Below, in pieces: positions 1 to 8,365 of a stretch of DNA of 64,000 nucleotides (position 1 is the stretch's first letter; every line of letters begins with the position of its first letter). Under the pieces are notes generated by a model. The model ran no database searches. It was not told where the DNA came from and saw only the letters and a program-made list of their open reading frames with translations. Origin of the DNA: an uncultured Flavobacteriaceae bacterium (GTDB lineage: Bacteria > Bacteroidota > Bacteroidia > Flavobacteriales > Flavobacteriaceae); assembly GCA_947503105.1 (NCBI GenBank), contig CANNCM010000004.1, forward strand, positions 124,001-188,000, written 5' to 3'. Made by a program: the position numbers and the translations under genes.

Positions 1-1
1 T

Positions 2-997
2 CCAGAAGCATTTCAAGCCATAGGCTCTGCGCGCTCTATTTATGTCGATAATGGTCATGTAGAAGACTATGCGCAATGGGTGGGGACCTTAAAGTATGTC
101 GCCATTACAGATGCTGATTTGGAAAAAACAGCTTATGAATCCGCTGAAAAACAATATCTTGATAATGATACCGATAAGGCGATTACTCTTTTTAATAATT
201 ACATTTCAAAATTTCCAAATGGAACTCAAATCATTAAAGCGCATTATTACTTAGCGGCCCTGTATGTTAAACAAAATTTAAAACAAAATGCTTTGCCACA
301 TTATGAATTTGTAATTGGACAACCTACCAACGCATTTACAGAGCAAGCCCTTCAAAAAGTGTGTGCTATAAAATTGCAAAGTGAAACTGATGCTGAATCA
401 GATTTGAAACGCTTAGAACTCGAAGCAAAATCGCCTCAAAATATTCTTTTTGCACAATCTAATTTGATGAAAATTGCCTACAATAAGGGCGCTTTTTCTT
501 CGGCTTTAGACTATGCAAAAATCATACTAGAAAATCCAAGTACAGATGATTATATCAAAAACGATGCACACATCATTACCGCACGTTCTGCTTTTGCTTT
601 GGGCAACGAAGAATTAGCAAAAACATCCTATGCTGCGGTGGCATCATTAGGGGTCTCAAATTATGGGGCGGAAGCTCAATATTATGCTGCTTTTTTTCAA
701 AATAAAAATACTGATTTTGAAGCCTCAAATCAATCAATTCAACAACTGATACAGCAATACCCAAGCGATAAAAAATTTGCTGCAAAAGGCCTTATTTTGA
801 TGGCCAAAAATTATTACGCTCTAAACGATGCTTTTCAGGCTACCTATATTTTGGAGAATGTGATAAAGAATTTCTCAAACTTTGAAGAACTACAAATTGA
901 AGCGACTCAGTTGTTGGAAACTTATGAGCGAGAACTTTCAAAATCCAACGCCTCTATTGAAACAAAGGAAGAACAAACAAACAAGGATGAAAAATAA
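2..997 (+). CDS. Tetratricopeptide-repeat protein, C-terminal part (5' end outside window)
   Basis: The frame is open from base 2, so this is the last 331 residues of a larger protein whose start lies upstream. The visible part is alpha-helical with TPR-like pairs, for example the stretch around YLDNDTDKAITLFNNYISKF followed by an AHYYLAALYVKQ helix, and the later YYAAFFQNKN and ILMAKNYYALND helices. Such repeats bind other proteins. Its stop overlaps the start of the next gene, a TonB-receptor-like barrel, by 11 nt, so the two are probably co-translated and may act together at the envelope. The partner and exact role are not visible. The call as a TPR protein is firm; function is unknown. 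Confidence 0.85.
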   Translation, partial: PEAFQAIGSARSIYVDNGHVEDYAQWVGTLKYVAITDADLEKTAYESAEKQYLDNDTDKAITLFNNYISKFPNGTQIIKAHYYLAALYVKQNLKQNALPHYEFVIGQPTNAFTEQALQKVCAIKLQSETDAESDLKRLELEAKSPQNILFAQSNLMKIAYNKGAFSSALDYAKIILENPSTDDYIKNDAHIITARSAFALGNEELAKTSYAAVASLGVSNYGAEAQYYAAFFQNKNTDFEASNQSIQQLIQQYPSDKKFAAKGLILMAKNYYALNDAFQATYILENVIKNFSNFEELQIEATQLLETYERELSKSNASIETKEEQTNKDEK

Positions 998-2729
998 AGT
1001 CATACATATCGTTTTTGTGTGTGTAGCACTTTTGAGTTTTACACAAATTTTAGCACAATCTGAAGGTGCAAAAGACACTTTAGATACGCAGTTGGTAAAG
1101 GTGGTAAAACCTTACACTCCAAAGATCTCTGATGCCTTTAAAATAAAGCAATTTCCGTCTTTAGAACATCATAACAATTCTAAAAAAAGGCCTGTAGAAT
1201 ACACCATTTTTTCTGTGCCAGTGGCCTCTGTATTTAGCCCAGCAAAATCAAAATCAGTGGGTTTAGAACAACTTAAAAGAGAGAAAAAGTTCAGTAATAT
1301 AGCTGTCATTTCTGCTGGTAATTACATGAATCTTCAAGGCGATTTATTTTTAAATTCATCCATTTCAAAAGGAAAAAATCTTGAAGCGTATCTAGGCCAT
1401 CATTCTTCACAAGGAGGTATAAAAGATTTATTTTTAGATGATGATTTTTCTACAAGTCGAGGACTGTTGAAATATGAAGTTTCTAATCGTGAAAAGTATT
1501 GGAATTTAGAAGCTGGAGTTCAACGTTCTGCCTCCAATTGGTATGGATTATTTCCAGATTTTGAAACTCATCAACAGCAGCCGTTTGATGTCAAACAAGT
1601 TGTTTCTATTGTTGAAGCTAAAGGCAGTTTGAATTTAAATGAAAGTATTTTTGATGCGACAGATGCTCAATTTTATTTCCTTAAAGACGATTTTGATTCC
1701 AAAGAAATGAGAGGACAATTGGATTCAAATTTAAATCTTGATTTGTTTCATACGCCCATCACAACAAACATTGGTTTTGACATGCTTTCAGGAACATTTG
1801 CGCAAAATTTCAGCCAATCTACTCCATTGAATTATGAAAATTTCACTGCATTTATTGCTCCAGGTCACACTCTAAACTTCTCAAATTTTAATATTAATAT
1901 TGGATTTAAAACGGTTTATTTTAATGATTTTGAACATGCGAAGCAAAAATTTTATGTGTATCCAAAAATAAAAACTAGTGCTGCTATCGTAAATTCTATT
2001 TTGATTGCCTATGCTGGCATCGATGGCGACCTAATTCAAAACACCTACAAGGATTTGTATTTGGATAATTCTTTTGTTTCGCCTACCCTAAATATCAAGC
2101 CCACCTCCATGTCTTATAAATTATTTTTTGGAACAAAAGGAAAGCTCAGTAATAGTCTATCTTATGATATTAGTGGTGCTTTTTCTCAACAAAATGATGC
2201 TGTATTTTTTCAAAAAAATTGGCATAGTGGTGCTTATAACTCGATGGGCTATGCCAATGGCAATTCTTTTGGCTTGGTCTATGATGATTTACAAACAGTT
2301 TCTATTCAAGGGGTACTCAATTTTGAATTAAATGATCAATTTAATTTTAGCGGTTCAGCAACTTTCAATTCCTTTAATTTAGACACAGAAGAAAATGCTT
2401 GGAATTTACCAGAAATCGAATCGACACTAAGCATGCGTTATCATCCCACAGACCGATTGTTTTTTGGAGTTCAAGGCTATTTTACAGGAAAAAGATATGA
2501 TTTTCAAAAATTTGAATCCTCCACTATAACAATTGCTAATTTCGATAAAATTATAAGTCTAGACGCTTTTTTTGATTTGAATATTGACGCGACTTATGCC
2601 ATAGACAACCGTTGGTCTGCTCGCTTAGAATTGAATAATATTTTAGGAAAAAATTATCAACGTTGGATGCATTTTCCTGTTCAAGGCCTTCAAATTTCGG
2701 CAGCAGCTTTTTATAAATTTGACCTTTAA
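987..2729 (+). CDS. TonB-dependent-receptor-like outer-membrane beta-barrel protein
   Basis: A 580-residue protein. I chose the ATG at 987, not the in-frame ATG at 882, because it starts a clear signal peptide (MKNKVIHIVFVCVALLSF, cleavage near LAQ) and overlaps the upstream TPR stop in the usual coupled way. The rest alternates aromatic and polar beta-strands. It ends in a strand with terminal aromatic residues (FYKFDL), as outer-membrane barrels do. The C-terminal motif RLELNNILGKNY resembles the last strands of TonB-dependent receptors, but at this length there is no room for a full plug plus a 22-strand barrel. Transport substrate is unknown. It forms a two-gene unit with the TPR protein. 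Confidence 0.72.
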   Translation: MKNKVIHIVFVCVALLSFTQILAQSEGAKDTLDTQLVKVVKPYTPKISDAFKIKQFPSLEHHNNSKKRPVEYTIFSVPVASVFSPAKSKSVGLEQLKREKKFSNIAVISAGNYMNLQGDLFLNSSISKGKNLEAYLGHHSSQGGIKDLFLDDDFSTSRGLLKYEVSNREKYWNLEAGVQRSASNWYGLFPDFETHQQQPFDVKQVVSIVEAKGSLNLNESIFDATDAQFYFLKDDFDSKEMRGQLDSNLNLDLFHTPITTNIGFDMLSGTFAQNFSQSTPLNYENFTAFIAPGHTLNFSNFNINIGFKTVYFNDFEHAKQKFYVYPKIKTSAAIVNSILIAYAGIDGDLIQNTYKDLYLDNSFVSPTLNIKPTSMSYKLFFGTKGKLSNSLSYDISGAFSQQNDAVFFQKNWHSGAYNSMGYANGNSFGLVYDDLQTVSIQGVLNFELNDQFNFSGSATFNSFNLDTEENAWNLPEIESTLSMRYHPTDRLFFGVQGYFTGKRYDFQKFESSTITIANFDKIISLDAFFDLNIDATYAIDNRWSARLELNNILGKNYQRWMHFPVQGLQISAAAFYKFDL

Positions 2730-2736
2730 TTTATTT

Positions 2737-3438
2737 CTAATTTTTGAGAGTAATTTGCGCCAAAAAATCGTGATGAGGTCCGTCCTTGACTTTTCTACAA
2801 TTTAAGCCTACAATTGTACAAGCCGTTTTTAATCGTTCAAAATCCAAATACATCCAACGGAATGAATCTTCTTTATTTTTGTAGCGAACGCAGTATTCCA
2901 ACTCCCCATAATAGGCACTATGTGCATCGATCCAAAACCCGCCATCGTCATCTTCATACATGTATTTTATATCTGAAGAATCAATTAAAATTTGCCCATT
3001 TTTATTAAGTAACGTTTTTAGCTTCGCCAAAACCTCTGGGGTCTGTTCTAAAGAGTTCAAAATTCCAGAACCATTCATCAATAGCAACACTGTGTCAAAG
3101 GTATCAGTTTCGTTTAAAACATCCATTACTTCTGCATTTTTCAGCCCTCTCAATCGGCAACACTCAATCGCTTTTGGAGAAATATCTATCGCCTTCACAT
3201 CAAATCCTTTTTCTTTTAAAAATAGACTATGACTTCCTGCACCACAACCAACATCCAAAATTCTCCCTTTGGCCATTTCAAGTGCCGTTTGTTCTAGTAA
3301 TGGCATCTTGTCAAAAGTCCGAAATAAATAAGATACTTTTAGTGGTTCTTCATCTGAAATACTTGTAGAAGTCAAAATGTCTTCTTTACATTTTCCAAGC
3401 TGATAATCTAAAATAGCTTCTCCAAAAACATCGTTCAT
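2737..3438 (-). CDS. Class I SAM-dependent methyltransferase
   Basis: A 233-residue protein with the Rossmann-type SAM-binding motif I (ILDVGCGAGSHSLFL, about residues 60-74), an acidic residue at the end of strand 2 (VKAIDIS) and a motif IV-like region (DTVLLLMNGSGIL). This places it among small-molecule or protein methyltransferases. The substrate cannot be read from the sequence. It is convergent with the barrel gene (7 nt apart) and divergent from the YkgJ-family gene (28 nt between start codons), so its promoter must lie in that short gap or inside the neighbouring gene. Confidence 0.82.
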   Translation of the reverse strand: MNDVFGEAILDYQLGKCKEDILTSTSISDEEPLKVSYLFRTFDKMPLLEQTALEMAKGRILDVGCGAGSHSLFLKEKGFDVKAIDISPKAIECCRLRGLKNAEVMDVLNETDTFDTVLLLMNGSGILNSLEQTPEVLAKLKTLLNKNGQILIDSSDIKYMYEDDDGGFWIDAHSAYYGELEYCVRYKNKEDSFRWMYLDFERLKTACTIVGLNCRKVKDGPHHDFLAQITLKN

Positions 3439-3454
3439 AAATTATTTTTTACTG

Positions 3455-3462
3455 TATTTTTG
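3455..3462 (+). promoter_or_regulatory. -7 promoter box TATTTTTG before the YkgJ-family gene
   Basis: Full match to the Bacteroidota TAnnTTTG box. No TTG is seen at the expected -33 position. The box ends only 4 nt before the ATG at 3467, so the transcript would start at or next to the start codon. Confidence 0.5.
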
Positions 3463-3466
3463 CATC

Positions 3467-3958
3467 ATGCAAGACCAATTGAATGATTTGCCCGAACGTG
3501 CCAAAGATAAGCATAAGGCACACAAAATTTTTCTCTCAAAACTAAAAAAGAAACCTCCAAAGCAGTTAGACTACTTGATGCAAGAACTTCATGACGAAGA
3601 ATTTCAGCGTACAGACTGCTTGGAATGTGCCAATTGTTGCAAGACTACAGGGCCCTTGTTTACCACAAAAGATATTGAACGGATTTCAAAAGCTTTTCGA
3701 ATGAAACCCTCAAAATTTATTGATGATTATTTGAAAATTGATGAAGATAATGATTACGTTTTACAGTCTGTTCCTTGTACGTTTCTCGGCCACGATAATA
3801 AGTGTAGTATTTATGATATTCGTCCAAAAGCTTGCCGCGAATTTCCACATACCGATCGCCGTAAATTTCAACAAATTGCACACCTTACCCTAAAAAATGT
3901 CAAGATTTGTCCAGCAGCGTTCAATATTGTTGAAACTATGATGAAAAAAATAAATTAG
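3467..3958 (+). CDS. YkgJ-family cysteine-cluster protein
   Basis: A 163-residue protein with the family's cysteine pattern: CLECANCCKTTG near residues 50-60, then C at VPCTF, NKCSIYD and KACREFP. The family is thought to bind zinc or an iron-sulfur cluster through these cysteines; the reaction is unknown. The N-terminal 45 residues are charged and helical. It lies head to head with the methyltransferase and is followed directly by the fatty acid hydroxylase gene, which has its own promoter box. Confidence 0.85.
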   Translation: MQDQLNDLPERAKDKHKAHKIFLSKLKKKPPKQLDYLMQELHDEEFQRTDCLECANCCKTTGPLFTTKDIERISKAFRMKPSKFIDDYLKIDEDNDYVLQSVPCTFLGHDNKCSIYDIRPKACREFPHTDRRKFQQIAHLTLKNVKICPAAFNIVETMMKKIN

Positions 3959-3966
3959 TATCTTTG
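3959..3966 (+). promoter_or_regulatory. -7 promoter box TATCTTTG for the fatty acid hydroxylase gene
   Basis: A perfect TAnnTTTG box begins right after the stop codon of the YkgJ-family gene. No TTG at the usual spacing. It supports the ATG at 3981 over the in-frame TTG at 3969 as start of the next gene, because a transcript from this box would begin at about 3970. Confidence 0.5.
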
Positions 3967-3980
3967 ATTTGAAATTAACC

Positions 3981-4826
3981 ATGGAGCAGATTTTAAATTA
4001 TTTTGAAACCATACCATCACTACATAGAAGTATCATTCTTGTGGGGGGATTGACCTTTTTCTGGATTTTGGAAGGGTCTGTGCCATTATTTCAATTTGAT
4101 TATAAAAAATGGCGTCATGCTATACCTAATTTATTTTTTACAGGAACTACAATAGTTATCAATTTTAGTTTAGCTTTTTTACTTCTTAGCTCAGCAGATT
4201 GGGTAGTAGAAAATGAATTTGGACTCTTGTTTTGGCTTCCAGAAATGCCTTTGTGGTTGTTTGTTGTTCTTGGAATTTTATTAATGGACTTTGTTGGGGC
4301 CTATCTGCCTCATTTTACAGAACATAAGATTAAACCCTTATGGATGATTCATTTGGTACATCATTCGGATCATAAAGTAGATACTACAACGGCCAATAGG
4401 CATCATCCTTTAGAAAGTGTAGTGCGCTATATGTTTACACTTTTTGGTGTTTTTATCATAGGCACGCCCATTGCCATTGTGATGCTGTATCAATCACTTT
4501 CTTTGGTAGCTACCCAATTTAGTCATGCCAACATAAAACTCCCAAAATCTCTAGATAAAGCGTTGAGTTATGTTTTGATTTCGCCTGATATGCACAAAAC
4601 ACATCATCATTATAAACTGCCACATACAGATTCTAATTATGGAAATATTTTTTCTATTTGGGATCGTTTTTTTGGGACTTATAGTTATTTGGATCGCGAT
4701 GCACTTGTTTATGGAGTTGATACGTTTCCAAATGAAATTGAAAACAGTAACCTCAAAGCACTCCTAAAACAACCCTTTCAAGCGTACAGAAAACCAACTA
4801 CGGATACAGAAGGTAATTTGCTCTAA
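3981..4826 (+). CDS. Sterol desaturase / fatty acid hydroxylase family membrane protein
   Basis: A 281-residue membrane protein with about four hydrophobic segments. It has the histidine boxes of the di-iron fatty acid hydroxylase superfamily: HFTEH, HLVHHSDH with a following NRHHP, and HKTHHHY. These enzymes use O2 at a di-iron centre to hydroxylate or desaturate lipids such as sterols, carotenoids or fatty acids. The substrate here is not known; lipid or hopanoid-like modification is possible. The 3' end overlaps the convergent NamZ gene by 29 nt. Confidence 0.85.
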   Translation: MEQILNYFETIPSLHRSIILVGGLTFFWILEGSVPLFQFDYKKWRHAIPNLFFTGTTIVINFSLAFLLLSSADWVVENEFGLLFWLPEMPLWLFVVLGILLMDFVGAYLPHFTEHKIKPLWMIHLVHHSDHKVDTTTANRHHPLESVVRYMFTLFGVFIIGTPIAIVMLYQSLSLVATQFSHANIKLPKSLDKALSYVLISPDMHKTHHHYKLPHTDSNYGNIFSIWDRFFGTYSYLDRDALVYGVDTFPNEIENSNLKALLKQPFQAYRKPTTDTEGNLL

Positions 4827-6000
4827 TTTTTTTAAATTCTTCTAATTCTTTTTGCCAAGTTTTTCGAATTTTATTGGCACTCCACCCGTCTTCAATTTGC
4901 TCTTGTAGTTTTTTTTGACCTATTAATTTTGTAAAAAACGGATTAAAAAAAGAGGATTTATCAGATGTATTTGCGTAAGCATCAATAAGCCATTCGAGAT
5001 GGATTGAACTCAAAAATTCTGAGTCTGTAAGATCCTCTCCATAACATTTTATGCCATTATGCATAGGATTTTTTGCTCCAATATTTGGTTTTGGAATAAA
5101 AGCATAATTGTATTTTTCTGAGTCGAGAAAAGGACTTCCAAAAACTTGAAACTGAGTATCAGTACCGCGACCAGAACTCACATTAGTACCTTCAAACAAA
5201 CACAAGCTCGGATATAAATTTACGGCTTTGGCATTTGGAAGGTTTGGAGATGGTTTTATGGGTAAATTATATGTTTTTTTATGATGATAATTGGCAACAG
5301 AAATAATTTTCAGTTCACACTGAATACCATTTTTTAGCCAGCCCTCGCCATTAATCATTTTTGCATATTCGCCAATGGTCATCCCATGAACCACTGGAAC
5401 AGGATGCATGCCCACAAAACTTTTGTGTTTCAAATCCAAAACAGGGCCATCAATATAGTGGCCGTTGGGATTAGGACGGTCCAAAATTAGAACAGGAATA
5501 TTCAAAGCAGCACAAGTTTCCATCATATAGTGCAGTGTGGATACAAAAGTGTAAAATCTAGCGCCAACGTCTTGAACATCAAAAATCACAAGATCAAGAT
5601 CGCTCAAAATACGAGGATCTGGTTTTCGGTTTGCACCATAAAGCGACACAATGGGCAGGCCCGTTTGAATATCAATACCATCTTTAACATACTCACCTGC
5701 ATCAGCTTTTCCTCTATACCCATGCTCTGGAGCAAATACTTTTTTTATCGAAATTCCTAATTTCAATAACGAATCCACCAAGTGGGTGTTTTCTGCAATT
5801 GAATCGGTATTGTTTTTAAAAATGACTGTGGTTTGATTGGCTACAACACCGATGTTTTTTCCTTCAATTAGTGGCAAATACAGCTCCAACCTATTGGCTC
5901 CAACAAAAGGCAACTCATTTTTGACAGATGTGTGATTTCCGCAGGAGAGTAGCACCACAACAAATAATAAAACTGTATTTTTGATAAATTTTAATTTCAT
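4798..6000 (-). CDS. namZ: Exo-beta-N-acetylmuramidase NamZ family (DUF1343) lipoprotein
   Basis: A 400-residue protein with a lipoprotein signal peptide ending in LLSC (Cys20). It carries the DUF1343 landmarks IGVVANQTT, VFAPEHGYRGKADAGE and VIFDVQDVGARFYTFVS. Characterised members (NamZ) cut terminal N-acetylmuramic acid from peptidoglycan fragments, so this enzyme probably acts in cell-wall recycling from the outer face of a membrane. The start codon lies 8 nt from that of the divergent permease gene. Family assignment is firm; activity is inferred from the family. Confidence 0.85.
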   Translation of the reverse strand: MKLKFIKNTVLLFVVVLLSCGNHTSVKNELPFVGANRLELYLPLIEGKNIGVVANQTTVIFKNNTDSIAENTHLVDSLLKLGISIKKVFAPEHGYRGKADAGEYVKDGIDIQTGLPIVSLYGANRKPDPRILSDLDLVIFDVQDVGARFYTFVSTLHYMMETCAALNIPVLILDRPNPNGHYIDGPVLDLKHKSFVGMHPVPVVHGMTIGEYAKMINGEGWLKNGIQCELKIISVANYHHKKTYNLPIKPSPNLPNAKAVNLYPSLCLFEGTNVSSGRGTDTQFQVFGSPFLDSEKYNYAFIPKPNIGAKNPMHNGIKCYGEDLTDSEFLSSIHLEWLIDAYANTSDKSSFFNPFFTKLIGQKKLQEQIEDGWSANKIRKTWQKELEEFKKIRANYLLYP

Positions 6001-6008
6001 TTTTAAGT

Positions 6009-7244
6009 TTGAATTTCGAATTCTTCATTGCAAAACGCCTCATCAGCGCCAAGTCCTATAAAAGTAGTGTTTCGGCACCAATAATAAAAATAGGAATTGC
6101 AGCAATTGCAATAAGTATGATTGTAATGCTTATCGCTGTTGCTGTTAGTGTTGGATTACAACAAAAAATTCGAGACAAAGCTGTTGCCTTTAACGGTCAC
6201 ATTACGATTACTAATTTTGACAGTAATGCATCTCAAGGCGCACAGGTTCCCATTTCTATACATCAAACGTTTTATCCTAAGTTTTCGTCTGTCGATGGAG
6301 TTAGTCATGTTCAGGCAGTGGCACATAAATTTGGAATCATCAGAACGGAAACAGATTTTGAAGGCCTTTTTATCAAAGGCGTAGGCGAGGACTACAATTG
6401 GCGTTATTTTGACGATTTTTTAGTCGATGGACGCCTTCCCAATTACTCTAAAACCTACAGCGAAGAGGTGCTCATTTCTGAATTTTTGGGACGCAGACTC
6501 AATTTAAAAGTAGGGCAAACGTTTCAAATGTATTTCCTCAAATCTGATGCCAGTCGCCCACCAAGTATTGTGAAGTTTTCTGTTGTAGGAATTTACAACT
6601 CTGGTTTTGAAGAATTAGATCAAACATTTTTAATAGGGGATATAAATCACGTGCAGCGCCTTAACCGCTGGGAAAATGATCAAGTTGGGCAATTTGAAGT
6701 TTTTGTAGAGGATTTTAATACTTTGGAGGACAAAGGTTTAGAAATATATGCACAAACGCCATCAACGCTCAATGCAGAAACCATCAAACAAAAATATGCA
6801 CTCATTTTCGAATGGATATCTATTTTTGATAAAAATACTTATGGTATTCTAGGGATGATGATACTTGTTGGCGTCATAAATATGATTACCGCTTTGCTAG
6901 TTTTGATTTTGGAAAGAACCCGAATGATTGGAGTATTGAAAGCAATGGGCTGCAGCAATTGGAGCATCCAAAAAGTGTTTTTATATACCGCTAGTTATTT
7001 GGCAATTATTGGATTGATGATTGGAAATGGGATAGGGCTACTACTGTTAATTATTCAAAAATGTTGGCGTCCAATTTCATTAGATCCGTCAGTATATTAT
7101 GTAACGAGTGCCCCCGTTCATATTGATTTCGGCTCTATTATTGGTTTAAATGTAATGACCTTTTTAATTTGCGTTTTAGTCCTGATTTTCCCTTCTTATT
7201 TGATCACAAAAATTAATCCCGTTCAAGCCATAAAATTTGATTGA
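6009..7244 (+). CDS. LolC/LolE-like ABC transporter permease (FtsX/MacB type)
   Basis: A 411-residue protein starting with FEFFIAKRL, typical of flavobacterial LolC/E-like permeases. The predicted start is TTG at 6009, because no ATG precedes the first membrane segment. Layout: one membrane segment near residues 25-50, a periplasmic domain of about 220 residues, then three membrane segments from about residue 278 on, with the coupling stretch ILERTRMIGVLKAMG. In Proteobacteria the relatives release lipoproteins from the inner membrane to LolA. No ATPase gene is adjacent, so it must pair with one elsewhere. Confidence 0.83.
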   Translation: MNFEFFIAKRLISAKSYKSSVSAPIIKIGIAAIAISMIVMLIAVAVSVGLQQKIRDKAVAFNGHITITNFDSNASQGAQVPISIHQTFYPKFSSVDGVSHVQAVAHKFGIIRTETDFEGLFIKGVGEDYNWRYFDDFLVDGRLPNYSKTYSEEVLISEFLGRRLNLKVGQTFQMYFLKSDASRPPSIVKFSVVGIYNSGFEELDQTFLIGDINHVQRLNRWENDQVGQFEVFVEDFNTLEDKGLEIYAQTPSTLNAETIKQKYALIFEWISIFDKNTYGILGMMILVGVINMITALLVLILERTRMIGVLKAMGCSNWSIQKVFLYTASYLAIIGLMIGNGIGLLLLIIQKCWRPISLDPSVYYVTSAPVHIDFGSIIGLNVMTFLICVLVLIFPSYLITKINPVQAIKFD

Positions 7245-7265
7245 TTTAAATTCAATAACATTGGT

Positions 7266-7296
7266 TTGCAACGCCTTTTTATTTGACGTAAATTTG
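7266..7296 (+). promoter_or_regulatory. Promoter (TTG - 20 nt - TAAATTTG) for the CBS-like gene
   Basis: TTG at 7266-7268 and a perfect -7 box at 7289-7296. The 5' leader would be only about 10 nt. Confidence 0.6.
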
Positions 7297-7310
7297 CTTA
7301 AATTTTCTAT

Positions 7311-8291
7311 ATGAATTACGCCAAAAATATTCTTGAAACCATAGGTCAAACGCCATTAATAAAATTAAATAAATTGACCGAAGAATTGCCCTGTTTGGTA
7401 CTCGCAAAGTATGAAACATTCAATCCTGGAAATTCTGTAAAGGATCGCATGGCATTGCAAATGATAGAAGATGCCGAAGCCGATGGCCGATTGCAACCCG
7501 GTGGAACCATTATTGAAGGTACTTCTGGAAATACAGGAATGGGACTTGCACTTGCGGCGATTGTAAAAGGGTACAAATGTATTTTTGTTCTATCAGACAA
7601 ACAATCCAAAGAAAAGATGGATATTTTAAGAGCTGTTGGCGCCGAAGTTGTGGTCTGTCCAACCGCTGTTGCGCCTGATGACCCTCGTTCATATTATTCT
7701 GTTTCCAAACGTTTGTCTGAAGAAACACCAAACTCTTGGTACGTTAATCAATATGATAATCCTAGCAATTGTAAAGCGCATTTCAAAAGTACAGGTCCAG
7801 AAATTTGGGATCAAACAGAAGGAAAAGTGACACACTTTGTCGTTGGGGTAGGTACTGGAGGCACCATTTCTGGAGTGGGGAGCTATTTGAAAATGAAAAA
7901 CCCAAATGTAAAAATTTGGGGGATAGATACTTATGGTAGTGTTTTTAAAAAATATCATGAAACTGGTATTTTTGATGAAAATGAAATTTATCCATACGTT
8001 ACCGAAGGCATCGGAGAAGACATTCTTCCAGCCAATGTGAATTTTGGTCTTATCGATGGATTTACAAAGGTAACAGATAAAGATGCTGCGGTATATACGC
8101 AGCGTTTGGCCAAAGAAGAAGGCATGTTTTTGGGTAATTCTGCCGGAGCAGCTGTTAAAGGCGTATTACAACTCAAAGAACATTTTGGTCCAGAAGATGT
8201 TGTGGTGGTCTTGTTTCACGACCATGGTAGCCGTTATGTAGGCAAAATGTTTAATGACGATTGGATGCGTGAAATGGGGTATATAGATTAA
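7311..8291 (+). CDS. Cystathionine beta-synthase-like / cysteine synthase PLP enzyme
   Basis: A 326-residue fold-type II PLP enzyme. The PLP lysine is K44 in NPGNSVKDR; phosphate-binding loops are TSGNTGMG (71-78) and GVGTGGTISG. The stretch PNSWYVNQYDNPSN and the C-terminal GSRYVGKMFNDDWM resemble cystathionine beta-synthase more than CysK, but the protein lacks the C-terminal regulatory CBS-domain pair. It likely makes cystathionine or cysteine from serine or acetylserine and a thiol. It has its own promoter and looks monocistronic. CBS versus cysteine synthase cannot be settled by eye. Confidence 0.82.
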   Translation: MNYAKNILETIGQTPLIKLNKLTEELPCLVLAKYETFNPGNSVKDRMALQMIEDAEADGRLQPGGTIIEGTSGNTGMGLALAAIVKGYKCIFVLSDKQSKEKMDILRAVGAEVVVCPTAVAPDDPRSYYSVSKRLSEETPNSWYVNQYDNPSNCKAHFKSTGPEIWDQTEGKVTHFVVGVGTGGTISGVGSYLKMKNPNVKIWGIDTYGSVFKKYHETGIFDENEIYPYVTEGIGEDILPANVNFGLIDGFTKVTDKDAAVYTQRLAKEEGMFLGNSAGAAVKGVLQLKEHFGPEDVVVVLFHDHGSRYVGKMFNDDWMREMGYID

Positions 8292-8365
8292 ATCGTTCTC
8301 TAGATTTTTTAGAAACTTATTCTTTTTTATTTTCATAATGTCGTTGTATTGGTTAAATTTAGGCC

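Noticed and set aside
882-986. Longer start for the barrel protein at 882
   Set aside because: It would put 35 non-signal residues before a clear signal peptide and overlap the TPR gene by over 100 nt.
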